Source: Lojkania enalia (Eukaryota; Ascomycota; Dothideomycetes; Pleosporales). From it: a stretch of 64,000 nt of DNA. Each line of letters opens with the position of its first letter. Position 1 is the stretch's first letter. Below, in pieces: positions 30,885 through 42,936 of the stretch. Made by a program: the position numbers and the translations under genes. Under the pieces are notes generated by a model. It was not told the origin of the DNA, ran no database searches, and worked only from the letters and a program-made list of their open reading frames with translations. The stretch is taken from contig ML986714.1 in the NCBI GenBank assembly GCA_010094045.1, positions 1 through 64,000 on the forward strand, in the 5' to 3' direction.

Positions 30885-33800
30885 TTAGCGCCATAAGATA
30901 TTTACCAAGCTGTCATAGGTACTCGCCAAACCCGGATTTCCGGCGTTAGGGGCACGTCGACGTAGCAGATATTCTGCATCCTCGCGGAGCCTACGAGCTT
31001 CGTCAACTTCCCTCGGTTCTTGCTCTAGTGCTTCAGAAAGCTTGAAAAGGCATCTCATATGCTCAGCGACCATATTGTGTTTTCGCATCTCTGTGACAAC
31101 TAGAGCGTCCCGAAGGTGCTTCCTATTTAGATTTAGTAAAATAAATGTTTTTACCAGTAAACTGCAAGTAACCTACACTGCTGCTTCAATATGACCCTGG
31201 TCTAGTGATGTGCAGCCTAACCGGTACATGCACGCTGCGTTGAAAGGATCACTTCGCATCTGATTCCCTTTCAACCATAGGTTCTGTGCCTCCATGAAAT
31301 GAGCTTCTGCAGATTCAAAATTCATGTCACGGCGCTCAACAGTGCCAAGACCAAAATGAGTACTTAATGAGTTAGAATGTTCAATTATTAAACGGAACAA
31401 ATAATCGACTTACTAGGAAGCCACTGCCCAGTTATAGGGTTCTGTGGACTCAACCTGCTCCAATGCCCCCATCATCAGATCACGAGCTCGTTGAGATTGA
31501 CCGGACCAGACAAGGCCTAGTCCCATGCTATTCATAATCTCTGCTGGCCATTCACCCTTATTTTTAGGCTGTTTGTTTGACCACTCTAGAAAATGATCCC
31601 GGGCGCGTTCATGCCATTTAGTGGCTTCGGTAAAATTGTTGAGTGTGGCAATTCCGACTGCTACATTGTCCGCAGCCCAAGAAGACTCTCGCGGGTTGAA
31701 CGGCTTATCATGGCTTCTTATTTCATATGACTTCTTTAACCACTTCACCCCTTCCTCTGCTTTGCCTAGGCGAATGAGTAATTGACCTCTATGAGATGTT
31801 AGAGAACCCTGTAGACCAACTGTTTGTTGCTCTTGTGGCAGGGTATCGAGAGCCAAGGTATTGACTTCAATCAGATCTTCCAGCTCCTCGTAAGAGTTCA
31901 TTTCCAGCAAATATCTGCTCCAAAATCAGTAGTCTGCGCACGGGTGGTAATATTATACACTTACCGTTGACATGCATTATTGAGATCGCAATAAGTTTGC
32001 AGCCCACGAAATTCTGGGTTATTTTTCTTCTCCTCTCGAAAGCAGTCTTTGAGACTGATTACATGTTGGACATACAACACGCAACGATCCCACATCAAAT
32101 AAAGCTGCGCTATATTAGAGTCGCGACGAGGAAAAGCTCTGGATACCAAAACTGTCGCATTGCCAAAAGCTTCCTGTCTTTGCTTAGGTGTTAGAAAGTA
32201 TTTGAATGAGGTTTGGACTAGCCGATGTAGTGAAAATGTTCTTGATATTCGGTCCCTCTTAATGAGTGCAAGAGTCAGGAGATCTTCAATAGCTTCCGAA
32301 AACCTGAATCAATTAATTCGGTTACAACCCGTCATCGGAGTATCATAACTTACCTAAAACCATCTGAGCAGAATCGGAGGGGGTCCGGGAGGTCTGTTCT
32401 AGAGTCCGGCTCGAAAAGTGACTGAGGAATGTTGTCTGGTTCAATGAATGACATGACTCCCAAGATTGCATGGCTCGGGGAATTGAGAGATCTGAACGAT
32501 ATCTCCCACAAAGCATTGATAGAGCGGCTGCCGGATATCCCGTGCATTTGACTAGGGTGCTGTTCATAAAATTTGGTGAATTCGGTGATAGACAAAGCAC
32601 GCCTGTGTATTAGCCCTGCCATTGTTGAGATTGCCAAAGCGTGCCCACATAGTTTGTGTGAGAGTTGCTGTGCGGATTCTGCCTCGTCCTCCTGTAAATC
32701 AGTGCTGATCTCGCTAGAAAGCAGGTGCAGCAAGAATCTTAGTCCTGTCTCATGGTCCCAGCTTGTGACTTCCATTCCACGATCAGCTAACTCGAATGCA
32801 ATTGAGGGATTGCGCGTGGTGACTAGGGCTTGGCCGCGACTTGCCAGGGGCCAATAAGCCCTTATTAAATCGGCCACCTCTGCATTATCGTAAACAATGA
32901 GCCACTTGCACTCTTGGTAGGTTTCAGTAATCTGTTCAAGTCAGCGTCTAAATGAGATGAACTTACGAGTGTGCTGAAGCCAGTTCAATACAAGGGCCTG
33001 GTTTTCATCATGATCGCCAGGGCGTGCATCCGGAAGCTTCAGGCGTAGAGCAATCTCAGTAAAGCTCTGCCTCATAGAGACGAGCTTCTCGCTATACACC
33101 CAGAACAAGGCATCAAGCTCCTCCCGCTTAAGCTTGGCCTCAGCGTATCTTAAAGCTACAGTACTTTTGCCAACGCCCCCTAAACCATGGATGGCTAGTG
33201 ATCTAAATGATCGTTCGGGATCAGCTTCGTTGAAATAGTCTTCCATCCTCTGGATAACATCTGCACGGTCAAAAAAGCGCGATGTTCTAATTTTTGGAAG
33301 AATCACGCATGGCAACTTAGCTTGTTCCTCCGGGGGATAAAGGTGTATTGGCATTGCCGGTGTTGTAGGTAGTGGTTCCATTTGCCTAGAGGGCTCAAAA
33401 CTATCAGTTCGCCTAAAATGCTCTGCAAACTTGGACAGCTTTTCCACACGGTACAACAGCTCGTCGATCTGCCGGGAGCTTGATGTGAATTGCTCCCCCA
33501 AGGAATGCCATTCTGCATCAGTGGAACAGGCTTTGGGAAGAGTTAGAGTTGGTTTAAATCTTGCATAATAGAAGCACTCCTTACCAGGAGTCGAATACAC
33601 GACGTCCCTGCGCATGAATTCGATGATATAGGAGAACAGAGAGAGCAAAACGATTCCGCATTCGATACAGGACTCTTTAAGTTCCGGCGTGAAAGAGGTT
33701 GCCTTGGCAAAGTAGTTGTTCAGAATCTCGACTTTATAACAGACATCGCGTAGCATGCGGAAAACGCGGGAGATGGCCGCCTTCTCATCATGTGCAAGCT

Positions 33801-34208
33801 ATCCTCACTCTTAGAATAAGACAGTCAGAAGCTAGATGCATAGCAGCAGACCTTGACGACGAGCCTCATGAAGCCCCATAGCACGGATGCGTCAACTTTT
33901 GGTCCAACTTGACAAATCCATCTGTCGATAAAGGTCCTTAGCTTTATGATGCTAGGTGCTAGCATTGTAAATTCCCGATGGGTTGTCTGGTCGACTCGTC
34001 CTTTACTGATCTGATCCTGCAAGTCGTCCCAAGAGTTGAAATCCAACACTTGACGCAAATCATCACGTTCTAGTGTATTGCGACAAGAGTTAACGGCACT
34101 TTTCCATTGGTCAGAGAGAAGCTGTTGCCTATTGAGAAGTTAGTTTAGAAGGGAAGAAAGTCTGTCAGATATGAGAACGCTGTGACACTCACAAGTCTTC
34201 TGCTTCCA
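30885..34208 (-). CDS. NLR protein: DUF7708-like, NB-ARC, TPR
   Basis: Eight exons (34208-34192, 34128-33852, 33798-32967, 32912-32354, 32303-31965, 31914-31414, 31362-31177, 31122-30885) close in one frame for 982 residues. Residues about 60-130 resemble DUF7708 (LAPSIIKLRTFIDRWI, VLWGFMRLVVK). The P-loop GLGGVGKST sits at about 303-311 and Walker B CKWLIVYDNAE at about 377-387. GQALVTTRNP follows as the sensor-1 region, then GHALAIST (GLPL-like). TPR-type helices fill about 600-982, ending SLVNILWR. Such STAND proteins act in fungal non-self recognition or programmed cell death (family knowledge). Every splice except the small first exon restores conserved motifs. No stops or lost motifs are seen, so it appears functional. 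Confidence 0.87.
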
Positions 34209-34890
34209 TTTTGTGTCCTATTACTTCGAAGGCAGGTTGATACAAATGCCAAGAAGTAAAGCCCAACCCCAGGTTTGTACTAAGATACTAATGAGGAAGC
34301 AGTCGAGGTGCAATATTTGACGTGGCCTTCGGATGCGGGGATGAAAGGCTGGGAACATACTATTATATGCTTGGAAGTAGAGTAGCCGAGACAGGCATTC
34401 TCCAGCCTCTGCAGTCTACTCAGCGGCAGGGACGCTGTACTCACGAAATTCTAAGCCCTTTCCCGTCCTAAAGAGATAACACAGAGTAAGCAGTAGGACT
34501 GCGGGAACCGGGGAAATAATTGGCTGGATGATGAGACTTAGCACAACCTCTGCATGTAAGAATGCTAGGTTGCGCCCTAGTAACCCTAAGAGTAGGAGGG
34601 CCTAGGATAGATTAAATTGCTACCGAGGAATCTTCCTATATAAATCGGATAGATTTCATAGTAGTTAGGTTCTTCGTAGTTATTGCCAAATTATGATCGA
34701 CTTGCTAGATCCATTGACACGGCTTATACTACGCGTTGTCTACCCCTCCTATCACGGAAGCACCCCGATCGCGGGCACTACATAGCCTAAGGTCACGCAA
34801 CACGAAAGTGAATGAATGCATATGGGCTAATTCCCGCGCTTCATGGCTTGTTCGACCTTTGCGGTAGCAGAATGGCGCACCACGCAGTCA
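34209..34890. other. Intergenic, nothing recognised
   Basis: AT-rich spacer between the NLR 5' end and the amidase 3' end. It presumably contains the NLR promoter. No frame or repeat could be supported. Confidence 0.5.
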
Positions 34891-36812
34891 TCAGGTTTTC
34901 TCCAACTTCTGTGCAACGTCCTTCAATTCAGTTTTTGGTAATTTGAACGGCAATGGCCCGTTGTCTCGAACGGCAACCAGTTGCTCAAATGCATATGCCA
35001 CTTGCAACAATACACCATCAGAATAGGCTTTGGTGAAAAAGGTGATGGAAAAGCTGCAACAAGGTGAGAAATAGAGCTTATGGCTTTAGCGAAGCACTTA
35101 CGGGACACCGGGTGCCGTCCTAACTAGATTCGGTTTGTTGCCATCCAATTCGATGGGTGTATTTTCCGGCCAAAAGCCGAGGGGAACACCTATTGCAGGA
35201 AATCCCATTTTCGCAGCAAGATCGTTCCCTATGCCGAGAGAGGATGGGACGACTAGGACATCAAGATCGTATTTCTCTATCGCCCCAAGGATACCACCTT
35301 CACCACCAAAAAATCTTTCCTGTTCAATCATGTGCTTGTACTTGTCACTGTCGACATCGATACCTTCTACTTGAGTCCACAGAAACTTTCCGATATCTCG
35401 ATCGGGGTATTCTTCTCTTGGGGAGGTCTTTGTGAATTCAATGATATCCTCCGCTGAATGAATGCCGTTAGGATTCGATTCTAGAGTCTCTAAGTAGCAT
35501 ACTATATCTCGTTTAAACTCCGACGATCGCACTATGCCTTTTACTTGCTGATTGAGCTTTCTAAACTCATCAGCAGCTGAGAAGTTAGCGTTGTCAATAA
35601 CTTTTGCTCCAGTCGAACGCAGTGTTTCCAACGCCGACTCAAATAAAGCCATGATCGGTGCTGGAGAATCGGCAGCCCAAGAATTACGAGGTACCCCAAT
35701 CGTGATACCACCTAGATCCGTGCCTCTGCAGAATGTGGTGAAGTCAGGAATTGGGTCAATTGGAATGTGCCAGGTTCTATCGTCCCGATCACTTCGGCCA
35801 GCCATTTTGCTGAACAAGTAGGCAGCATCTTTAACCGTCCTAGTCAGAGTCCCTATTACGTCTTGCCGGCGAGAGATTGGAATGGTCCCATCTGTTCCAA
35901 TGAAGCCGCGCGTCGGTTTAAATCCCACAACATTGTTGAGCTCAGCCGGTTCTAAGATGCTGCCGACTGTCTTGCACCGGTTTCAGCATGCCTAACGTAT
36001 CAAAAATTCGCAGGCCTCACCTCTGTCCCAAGGGCAGCAGTCGATAATCCTAGCGCAGCAGCGACTGCCGAGCCGGCACTGCTCCCCTCGGGGGTGGAAT
36101 TAGGGCAATACGTGCCTAGTGTTTGCCCACCTCTTGGGCTCCAACCAGAGCTGACATTCAGGCCTCTGAAGTTAGCCCATTCTGAGAGGTTCGTCTTTCC
36201 CAGAATAACAACTCCAGCGTCTCGGAGTTTACCTATTAACGAAGACTCCATGGCTGGCTTCGCTCCAAGCAGGGTATACGAGCCAGAAGAAGCATCCAAT
36301 GACTTGTCTTTCGTGGCTATATTGTCCTTGATCAGAAGAGGAATGCCATGAAGACGGCTGAAAAGGTGAGCAAGGCGTACATTGAGGGCAAAGTGCATCA
36401 CACAAACCCTCTACTGCCCGAGCGAACACGCTCTTCATCTAGTTGTTGCGCCACGCTCAACGCATCTGGATTGACTTGCAACACGGCGTTGAACTCAGAA
36501 GACTCCTCGATTCTTCCTAGATATGCCTTGACTAGGTGTGCCGATGTGAATAGGCCCGACTGAAGGCCATCGGAGGCTTCTTCGATAGTCAGATGCAGGA
36601 GAGAAGGAAGATTTGAGGGGTCTCATTTGTGTTAGCCTGGAGGAAGCGCTACTCAAGATCAACGGTACTGTAGTACTCATCTTGACAGTGGCCGTTTTTC
36701 GCGTACGCATGTGAATTAGAGCCTTAGGGGATTGAAAAGCTGAGATTATAGTCATACAAAGAAGTCCACTAATAAATAGAAGCGAAGCGTCCTGGCGCTC
36801 TGAAAGCTTCAT
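34891..36812 (-). CDS. Amidase (amidase signature family)
   Basis: Five exons (36812-36677, 36621-36408, 36357-36021, 35970-35102, 35053-34891) join in phase for 572 residues. A hydrophobic N-terminal segment (about residues 9-28, LLFISGLLCMTIISAFQS) suggests secretion or membrane anchoring. LTIEEASDGLQSGLFTSAHL is the usual amidase N-terminus. Catalytic residues are in place: Lys127 in PLLIKDN, cis-Ser about 209 in PEGSSAGS, and nucleophile Ser233 in GTETVGSI, which spans intron 3. GFKPTRGFIGTDGTIPIS and a C-terminal FPAIGVPLGF segment complete the fold. The enzyme would hydrolyse a carboxamide to acid plus ammonia; substrate unknown. It is divergent from the isochorismatase-fold hydrolase. 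Confidence 0.9.
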
Positions 36813-37320
36813 GAAGAAGGGGTGCTAAGATGCGGAAGACGCGTTGTTTCCGGAGCTAAAGACTAGAGGCCTGAGCAATGCAAGATCGAACGATAGAGTG
36901 GGGCCTCGTTAGACCCAGAAAACTGCGGCTGTGCCCGGCTCGTTGGGTCGCGCTCTCACAGGTCGAGAATACATGCATGCAAGTATGCACGGCAGATGCT
37001 CACCGGTAAGCACATGTTACGCTTGTATGCGAAGTGGTCTTGGAATGTTGAGCCTTACGCAATTATGTATATTGCAGCGAGCCAACGGCTGTAGGCGGGC
37101 GCCTGCAGGTGGGCACCTGACGGCAACGATAGATTTAATTGGAAGCAAGGCCTTTACGGCGTTCCAGGATGACAAGTATTCCTTCTGAAGGTGAAGAGTG
37201 TCTCTGCTTCGCATAGCCATCTACTGCAGCTGAGCACGGTAGTCTTAAATAGAAGCCATTTGGCGAGCTTCCAGGCTAATAAGCAAGTCCCAACCCCCAA
37301 ATTTGTCACCGGAAGCTAAA
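36813..37320. promoter_or_regulatory. Divergent promoter region, amidase / isochorismatase pair
   Basis: The two start codons are 508 bp apart and point away from each other, so this spacer must hold both promoters. No specific binding motif can be claimed. A short palindromic CATGCATG and inverted GGCGCCTGCAGGTGGGCACC-like segments near 37097-37118 are the only visible structure. Confidence 0.5.
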
Positions 37321-38268
37321 ATGTCCCAAACGGGCAATGATGATATGCAACTATCTAGCGTGGTCGTCGGCTCACCAAATAATTTCTGGATATGGTCACG
37401 TAAATTTGGGTGGGATTTGACGCACCCAGCAACTCCAGATGCACCGCCAATACAACCACGACTTTGCCTCCGCTGCGAAATCAGCAATATAACCATCGAT
37501 CCAATGAAAACGGCCCTTGTGATCATCGATATGCACAACTATTCGATGAGTTGCGCTCCAAATGTCAACCCTGCCGTCTTCCGGGCACAGGACATGCTGC
37601 TAAAATACGCCATACCAGCCGCTCGAAAAGCGGGAATTCAGATTATATGGCTGAACTGGGGCCTTACTGAGGAAGACCTAAAAACTATCCCGCCGGGGGC
37701 TATGCGCGTGCTCGGTTGGGAGGCAAACTGTGATGCAATTGATTATGGCCTTTCAATTCGTTCACTCTCCCCTGATGGTACCTCGGAGATGATCAGTTGC
37801 GGAGAGCACCCAGTATTCAGAGGTCCCGGGGCCGATCTTGGGGAAGTCATGTTGGAGGATGGCACGAGCCTTGACGCAGGCCGAGCTTTGATGAGGGGGA
37901 CGTGGAACGCAGAGCTCAATGGGCCATTACTATCGGCATTTGAAGAAAGTCAGGGGACCACTCGGCCGGATGTTCGAATCCATAAAGATAGAAATTCGGG
38001 TCTTTACAGCTCATCGTGTGATTGTTCCATATTTCTTACGAGGTCCGGCATCCGGACACTCTTGTTCGCCGGAATGAACACAGACCAGTGCGTCATGTCC
38101 ACTCTGCAAGACGCCCACTGTCGAGGCTATGACACAGTCCTAGTGAAGGACGCCTGCGCAACGGATAGCCCAAGATATGCACAAGAGAATGCCGAATTCA
38201 ACTGTTGTAGAAATCTAGGCTTTCTAACAACCTGCGAATCTTTAGCTCAAGCTGCTGACCTAATATAG
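37321..38268 (+). CDS. Isochorismatase-fold cysteine hydrolase
   Basis: An intron-less 315-residue frame starts at ATG 37321. It shows the catalytic triad of the family: Asp70 in ALVIIDMHN, Lys222 in RIHKDRNSGL, and Cys257 in FAGMNTDQCVMSTL, the last preceded by the cis-peptide region. The ending CRGYDTVLVKDACATDSPRY is also typical. An N-terminal extension of about 60 residues with NNFWIWSRKFGWDLT is usual in fungal members. These enzymes cut ureides, carbamoyl groups or nicotinamide-like amides. The divergent amidase partner suggests sequential steps in breakdown of one nitrogen compound (inference). Confidence 0.92.
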   Translation: MSQTGNDDMQLSSVVVGSPNNFWIWSRKFGWDLTHPATPDAPPIQPRLCLRCEISNITIDPMKTALVIIDMHNYSMSCAPNVNPAVFRAQDMLLKYAIPAARKAGIQIIWLNWGLTEEDLKTIPPGAMRVLGWEANCDAIDYGLSIRSLSPDGTSEMISCGEHPVFRGPGADLGEVMLEDGTSLDAGRALMRGTWNAELNGPLLSAFEESQGTTRPDVRIHKDRNSGLYSSSCDCSIFLTRSGIRTLLFAGMNTDQCVMSTLQDAHCRGYDTVLVKDACATDSPRYAQENAEFNCCRNLGFLTTCESLAQAADLI

Positions 38269-39835
38269 AGTTAGAAATAAATAATTTAGTTCTCTCTAAG
38301 AACACTAAAGTACCAGAAACCTGGAGGCTTCCTCCTCACAACCTAAAATATTTTTGTGCTTTCGTTGAGTGTAACGCATTTGGAATCATTTAGGCGAGGG
38401 GATAGGCGAAGAGGATGTAGAAATGGAGACATTGATGATAATCCCTCGTAATGGGTTATCGTAGTAATATTAATCGATTCTCCTGTTTCCAGCCATTTTA
38501 GAGTTGTTAAAGTCTTGTCGATAGGGTCCATGTTGGTAGAGTTGTTAATTTTATAAAATCGTTAAGGCCTGGCTTCTGTGTACATCAGGAGAGCCCATGT
38601 GTCTGCTGGTTAATCATAGTACGGACGTTCATTTCTCAGCAATTATGGATTGCCCAGAACCTATCTCCCCAAAATTTCCAAAAGTCTTCTCCTACTTGGC
38701 CCTTGGTTTCGGCCGGATGTATCAGCCTTCGGAGTTGCCCAACTCACTGATGGACGATGAATATTATTATCGTATGAGACTACATTCTTCCCTGCAGGAA
38801 ATGCAAATATTCATATTGCTGATGGTAGGGATGCGTTTGAATCAACTAGGACCTCAAAAATAACCCATTGTGACGTCTCCTTCGATACAACTCAGAGCCC
38901 AGCCTCTCACCATTTCTGTCGCGTACCAGGCAGCATCAATTGCTGAGGCAAATATTGATGTATTGAAGGAGGGTAAGTGGCTTGCCTGGCTAGAGGCTGG
39001 CAATGGCGAGATTATATAGGCCTGAAAAAAACAGACCAACTATAATATGATAGTAGAAACATGTGACAACTTCAGCTGTTTAAAACTCCATGGAAAAACA
39101 TGCCGAAAATTAGTGACAATAGAACCGCTGCTGTTGATTTTCACGTAATAAATACGATTGTTATTCCGGTCTGCGTGGAACTGAAGAACACCAGAAGGAG
39201 CGTAAGTGTTTGTTAGTGCGCCCGTTGTGGAACCGTATGACGTACGTGGGACAATTATCTTGATATAGATGAACCTCAATCAGAGTCACAGCACTTGCAC
39301 GAAGGTAATTTTCTATTTCTACTCGACAGTTCTTGCTAAGGTCTCCGGCCGGAAGGGATTTCAAGTTGCGTTCTTAGTCACATACTCATCCTACTTATAG
39401 AAGATCCCATACTATGCAAGCATCCATAGGGGAAGTGATAGCGTACCATTTTTAGAAGGATTCTCATTCATTGTCCAAATACAACATTCTAAACGCATCC
39501 TTCGTTACTTTTTTTTTTTTTTAAATCATCCATTGACATAGCCAAACTGGAATTCACAGTGTCGCTTTCTATCATAGATATACGATTCTATCTAATCCTT
39601 TTAGTCATTTTATTTTGCACCCTCACCCACCGTTTATAGGTCACATAGATCCCATGCTAGAAATGCCCTTTTCAACTATTGGCATAGGCTCACATGTCAC
39701 ATATAGCCAAAATAGAACTTAGTACCAAAGTTTTTCGTTCGGGGTATCTAGATCTACTCGTGAAAAGCGGCATCGCTCACAACTAATCAGCTCATTCCTT
39801 CTCTAATTTACAAAGCGCCTACCGCACTAAATGTC
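38269..39835. other. AT-rich intergenic stretch
   Basis: No intact gene seen. Minus-strand fragments around 39364-39040 (with GALTNTYAPSGVLQFHADRN) look somewhat protein-like but lie across several frames, and no start could be found. A T homopolymer lies at 39508-39521. Confidence 0.45.
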
Positions 39836-41617
39836 CTACACCTCTGCAATCCTTCCAACCGCAACCACTGTCCAGAACGCCTCTTCCCTCTTCTCCCTTG
39901 CTGCCCTCTCTCCTCTCGAATCACTCAGCCCCCGATCCTCAGCATTAACATCCGCCTCAAACTCCAAGCGCACAAAGATCGGAATTTCCAGGATATCTTC
40001 GTCTTCATCTAGATCGTCAACCCCTTCCTCGGCAAGTGGGTCCCGTAGGAATCCAGGCACGATCTCAATGACCACACTCGTCCAGTTCCTGCCGCGGTCC
40101 CAAATCTTGCCGGCTTCGATGCCACCACTGCCTCCTTGGTGCCTAATCGGGTCCAAGGAGGATCCGAGGGCGTCATCCCAGACGTCTGTGTTGGCTCCAA
40201 CGTCGAATTGAGGACATAATATTGTGACGCGGGATTGGATTTTACCTGGAGTGATCTGAGGAGTAGCGAGCGTGACTTTGATGGGCTCGAAGATTGGATT
40301 TGATAGATGCAAAAGGAAGTGTGTTGGGATTCCGGATTTCAGTTCATTGTAATTGAATGTGGGCGCGGAGGCTGGGGGAACAGGGTTTGTGGATGGATTC
40401 GCAAGGTGTCGAAGGGAGAGGCGGGGAATGTGGTGTAGAGCGAGGAGTTTGATCTTGTAGCGCGTTGAAGTTATCTTGTTTTCGGGTTTTGAGAGAATAT
40501 GTCGGCATGAACGGCAGCGTTTCCCGCATTTGGTGTGGAGAAGTGTGGCTACTGGGCGAAGCTCGTTGTCAAAACGCATGTTTGGGGTTGATTGGGCTAG
40601 TTTTTGAGACGGTGAGAGGGTACTCGACCAGCCAGATTGCTTGATACGTTCTATTGCTACGGCGTCTACGGAGGCGTCGTGAATGGTGAGACCCTCGAGA
40701 ACAGAGGCAGCTTCGCGCATCGGTGTGGGCTTTTCGCGCTTTTGTTTTTTGGATGTTGTGCTGGAGTAGAGATTCATGATTCGGGAGAAAGACGAGGGTG
40801 AGGAGAAGTTGATGTCATGCGGTGAGAAGGGGTTCGAGGGGGTTTGGGCTGCCAGTTGCTGCTTGTAGAAAGCCGAGAGATTTGAGAAAAGATCGTCATG
40901 GCTCGGAGGGCCATCGCCCTTATTTGAGTCTGCCGTAGGAGAATCCTCAGATCCAGATAGCATGCCATTCCTACTCTTGCTATTCTCCAGCTCTTTCTGT
41001 CTCTCACGCTGTTTGTCCCTCTCCTTGGACGTTGGTATTAGCTTTCCCCCATTTGCAATACGCGACAGTTGTGCGGTGATGCCGGTGTGTTTCTCGAATT
41101 CTATGCCTGTTTCGGCAGTGCTCCAGTGGCAGTATGGACATGCGAGGATCCAGGGGCCGCCGGATGCGGAGGGGTCGGTGGGGTCTTCGAGGGAGGAGAC
41201 GGTCATGGGAGCCATGCATACTGGACAATTATAGCAATTTCGTGTGCACCTAATCCATGTAAGTATCTGTTCATCTATTATTTCAATCAAGGGTTTCTAA
41301 GTGTGTTGTTCGTACCTATTCCCGTCGCTTTTCACCACGGAACTGGGCACTTCGAACAAGCAGCTCGGACAGTACCAGGCGATGGTCTCTTCCACCACAC
41401 ATCGTGCACACCGTACCTGCAGACAATCCTCGCAGTATAACAAGTGTTCTAGTGGGTATAATGAGTAGTTCGACCGCGGGTTCTTGGGGTCGAATGTGCG
41501 CTCGTCTTCGTCCTCGGGGCTCTGGGGCTGTGTGGACGCACGTTTTGTGGAGACGCCAGTGACTTTGTTATCAAAGCAATCGCAGGCATAATATGTATAC
41601 GGGAAAGGCCGTGCCAT
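39836..41617 (-). CDS. Dynactin subunit 4 (p62)
   Basis: Two exons (41617-41316 and 41249-39836) give 571 residues. The N-terminus MARPFPYTYYACDC is followed by a cysteine-rich zinc-binding region with paired CxxC motifs (CEDCLQVRC, CVVEET, YCPSCLFEVP, NCYNCPVCMAPM, ACPYCHWSTAETG, about residues 60-160). This is the RING-like start of the dynactin p62/DCTN4 family. The middle is Ser/Lys-rich; the C-terminal half has TKCGKRCRSCRHIL, KIKLLALHHIPRL and beta-rich segments. The protein belongs to the pointed-end complex of dynactin, the dynein activator in hyphal transport. The ATG at 41617 gives the conserved N-terminus. Confidence 0.93.
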
Positions 41618-41822
41618 GGCTCCTTTAGCATCGAAACGCGACCAACGCGTGGCGGTCGAACTTTTGGAGGTCGAGGTTCGAGGTCGGCGAAACGAAATGC
41701 CGAGGGTTCCGGGGTTTTGATGTCATTTTTTGGCGAAGTTTCATATTCACTCTTCTCTCGTCTATAATCGCATTTGGCTCAATTGGGACTTGTTCACTAT
41801 AAATTTGTTGTCTCTGTACAAT

Positions 41823-42936
41823 ATGAACAGTTTCTCGGTTCGGTCATTCATTCCCCCTCTTACCAGGCGATGCATGCCCCTCCGAGTAACGCGTCCATAT
41901 GCTATCCAAGCTGCCGGAGCTCCAACGCTCGAGATTTTCAGCCATCAGCACAAATGGATGCAGAAGGAGCGAGCTGCAGCAGATACAGAAACTAGTAGGA
42001 AAGTTGATTACCTCAGAGACGAGATCGCGTCGCGATTGTGTGAAAGACTTCTGGTTCGAACCGTGTCCCCTTGCATCTTTTCTGAGCTCTTTCTAACAAA
42101 CTCAGGATATTAATCGATATTTCCCCAATGTCCTGGATCTAGGCGCGAATGCATGCAATCTTGCCCGCATGCTCACCCTTCCTTCAGAAGACTCTCCCAA
42201 TGCAGGCCCTCGATACAAACGTGTTGGCAAAATAACCTCCGTCGACTCCTCCGAGACCCTACTCTATCGTGATGCCGATCTACTATTTAATAAGGAGATA
42301 GAGATTACTCGTGAGGTCCTGTCAACTTCTGAGCTGTTGCCTTACGAGGCAAACACATTTGATGCTGTGCTTAGTAGTTTGAGCCTGCATTGGATCAATG
42401 ACCTGCCTTCGGTCTTGGCACAAGTGAATAACATTCTGAAGCCGGATAGCCCGTTCATTGGAGTAATGATGGGTGGCGATAGTCTCTATGAGCTCCGAAC
42501 TTCTCTTCAACTAGCGGAACTTGATAGAAGAGGAGGCGTCTCCACTCATACGTCTCCCTTAGCTGATGTGCGCGATGTTGGTGGACTATTGCAACGTGCA
42601 GGTTTCAGTCTCCTCACGGTTGATGTTGATGATATTGTTGTCGAATTTCCGGATACATTTTCGTTGATGAAGGACTTGCAGGCCATGGGCGAGTCCAATG
42701 CAGTCATCGCACGAGAGAAGGGCGCAATTCGCCGAGACGTGCTCCTCGCTGCTGAAAGTATTTACAGAGAATTGCATGGAAATGACGATGGCACACTTCC
42801 AGCGACATTTCGATTGATCTATATGATTGGGTGGAAACATAGCCCCGATCAGGCCAAGCCACTAGAGAGGGGAACTGGCATGTTCAGCATCAAAGATTTC
42901 TTGGAAAAGGGCCAAAAAGATACTGAGGACAAATGA
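41823..42936 (+). CDS. NDUFAF5-like mitochondrial methyltransferase-fold protein
   Basis: Two exons (41823-42053 and 42106-42936) give 353 residues. A basic, Arg-rich N-terminus (about residues 1-28) looks like a mitochondrial presequence. LEIFSHQHKWMQKERAAA and YLRDEIASRLCERL precede the Rossmann motif NVLDLGANACNLARML, built just after the splice. SSLSLHWINDLPSVLAQVNN is a hallmark of the NDUFAF5 group, which hydroxylates an arginine of a complex I subunit during assembly (family knowledge). The C-terminal FRLIYMIGWKHSPDQAKP is also typical. The start lies about 205 bp from the divergent dynactin gene. Confidence 0.93.

Noticed and set aside
32880..32966. Apparent frameshift in the NLR at the Walker B motif
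   Set aside because: An acceptor at 32913 (CCAAG) gives a 54-nt intron, keeps frame and restores CKWLIVYDNAE, so no frameshift is needed.
36408..36677. Apparent frame change near the amidase N-terminus
   Set aside because: A 55-nt intron (36676-36622) with a GCTAACAC branch site joins both frames in phase.
39040..39364. Two overlapping minus-strand frames with natural-looking residues
   Set aside because: No shared frame, no start and no recognisable family; too little to call even a pseudogene.
42054..42063. GGTTCGAACC-like box suggesting a tRNA
   Set aside because: Part of an intron of the NDUFAF5-like gene; no cloverleaf arms could be formed around it.
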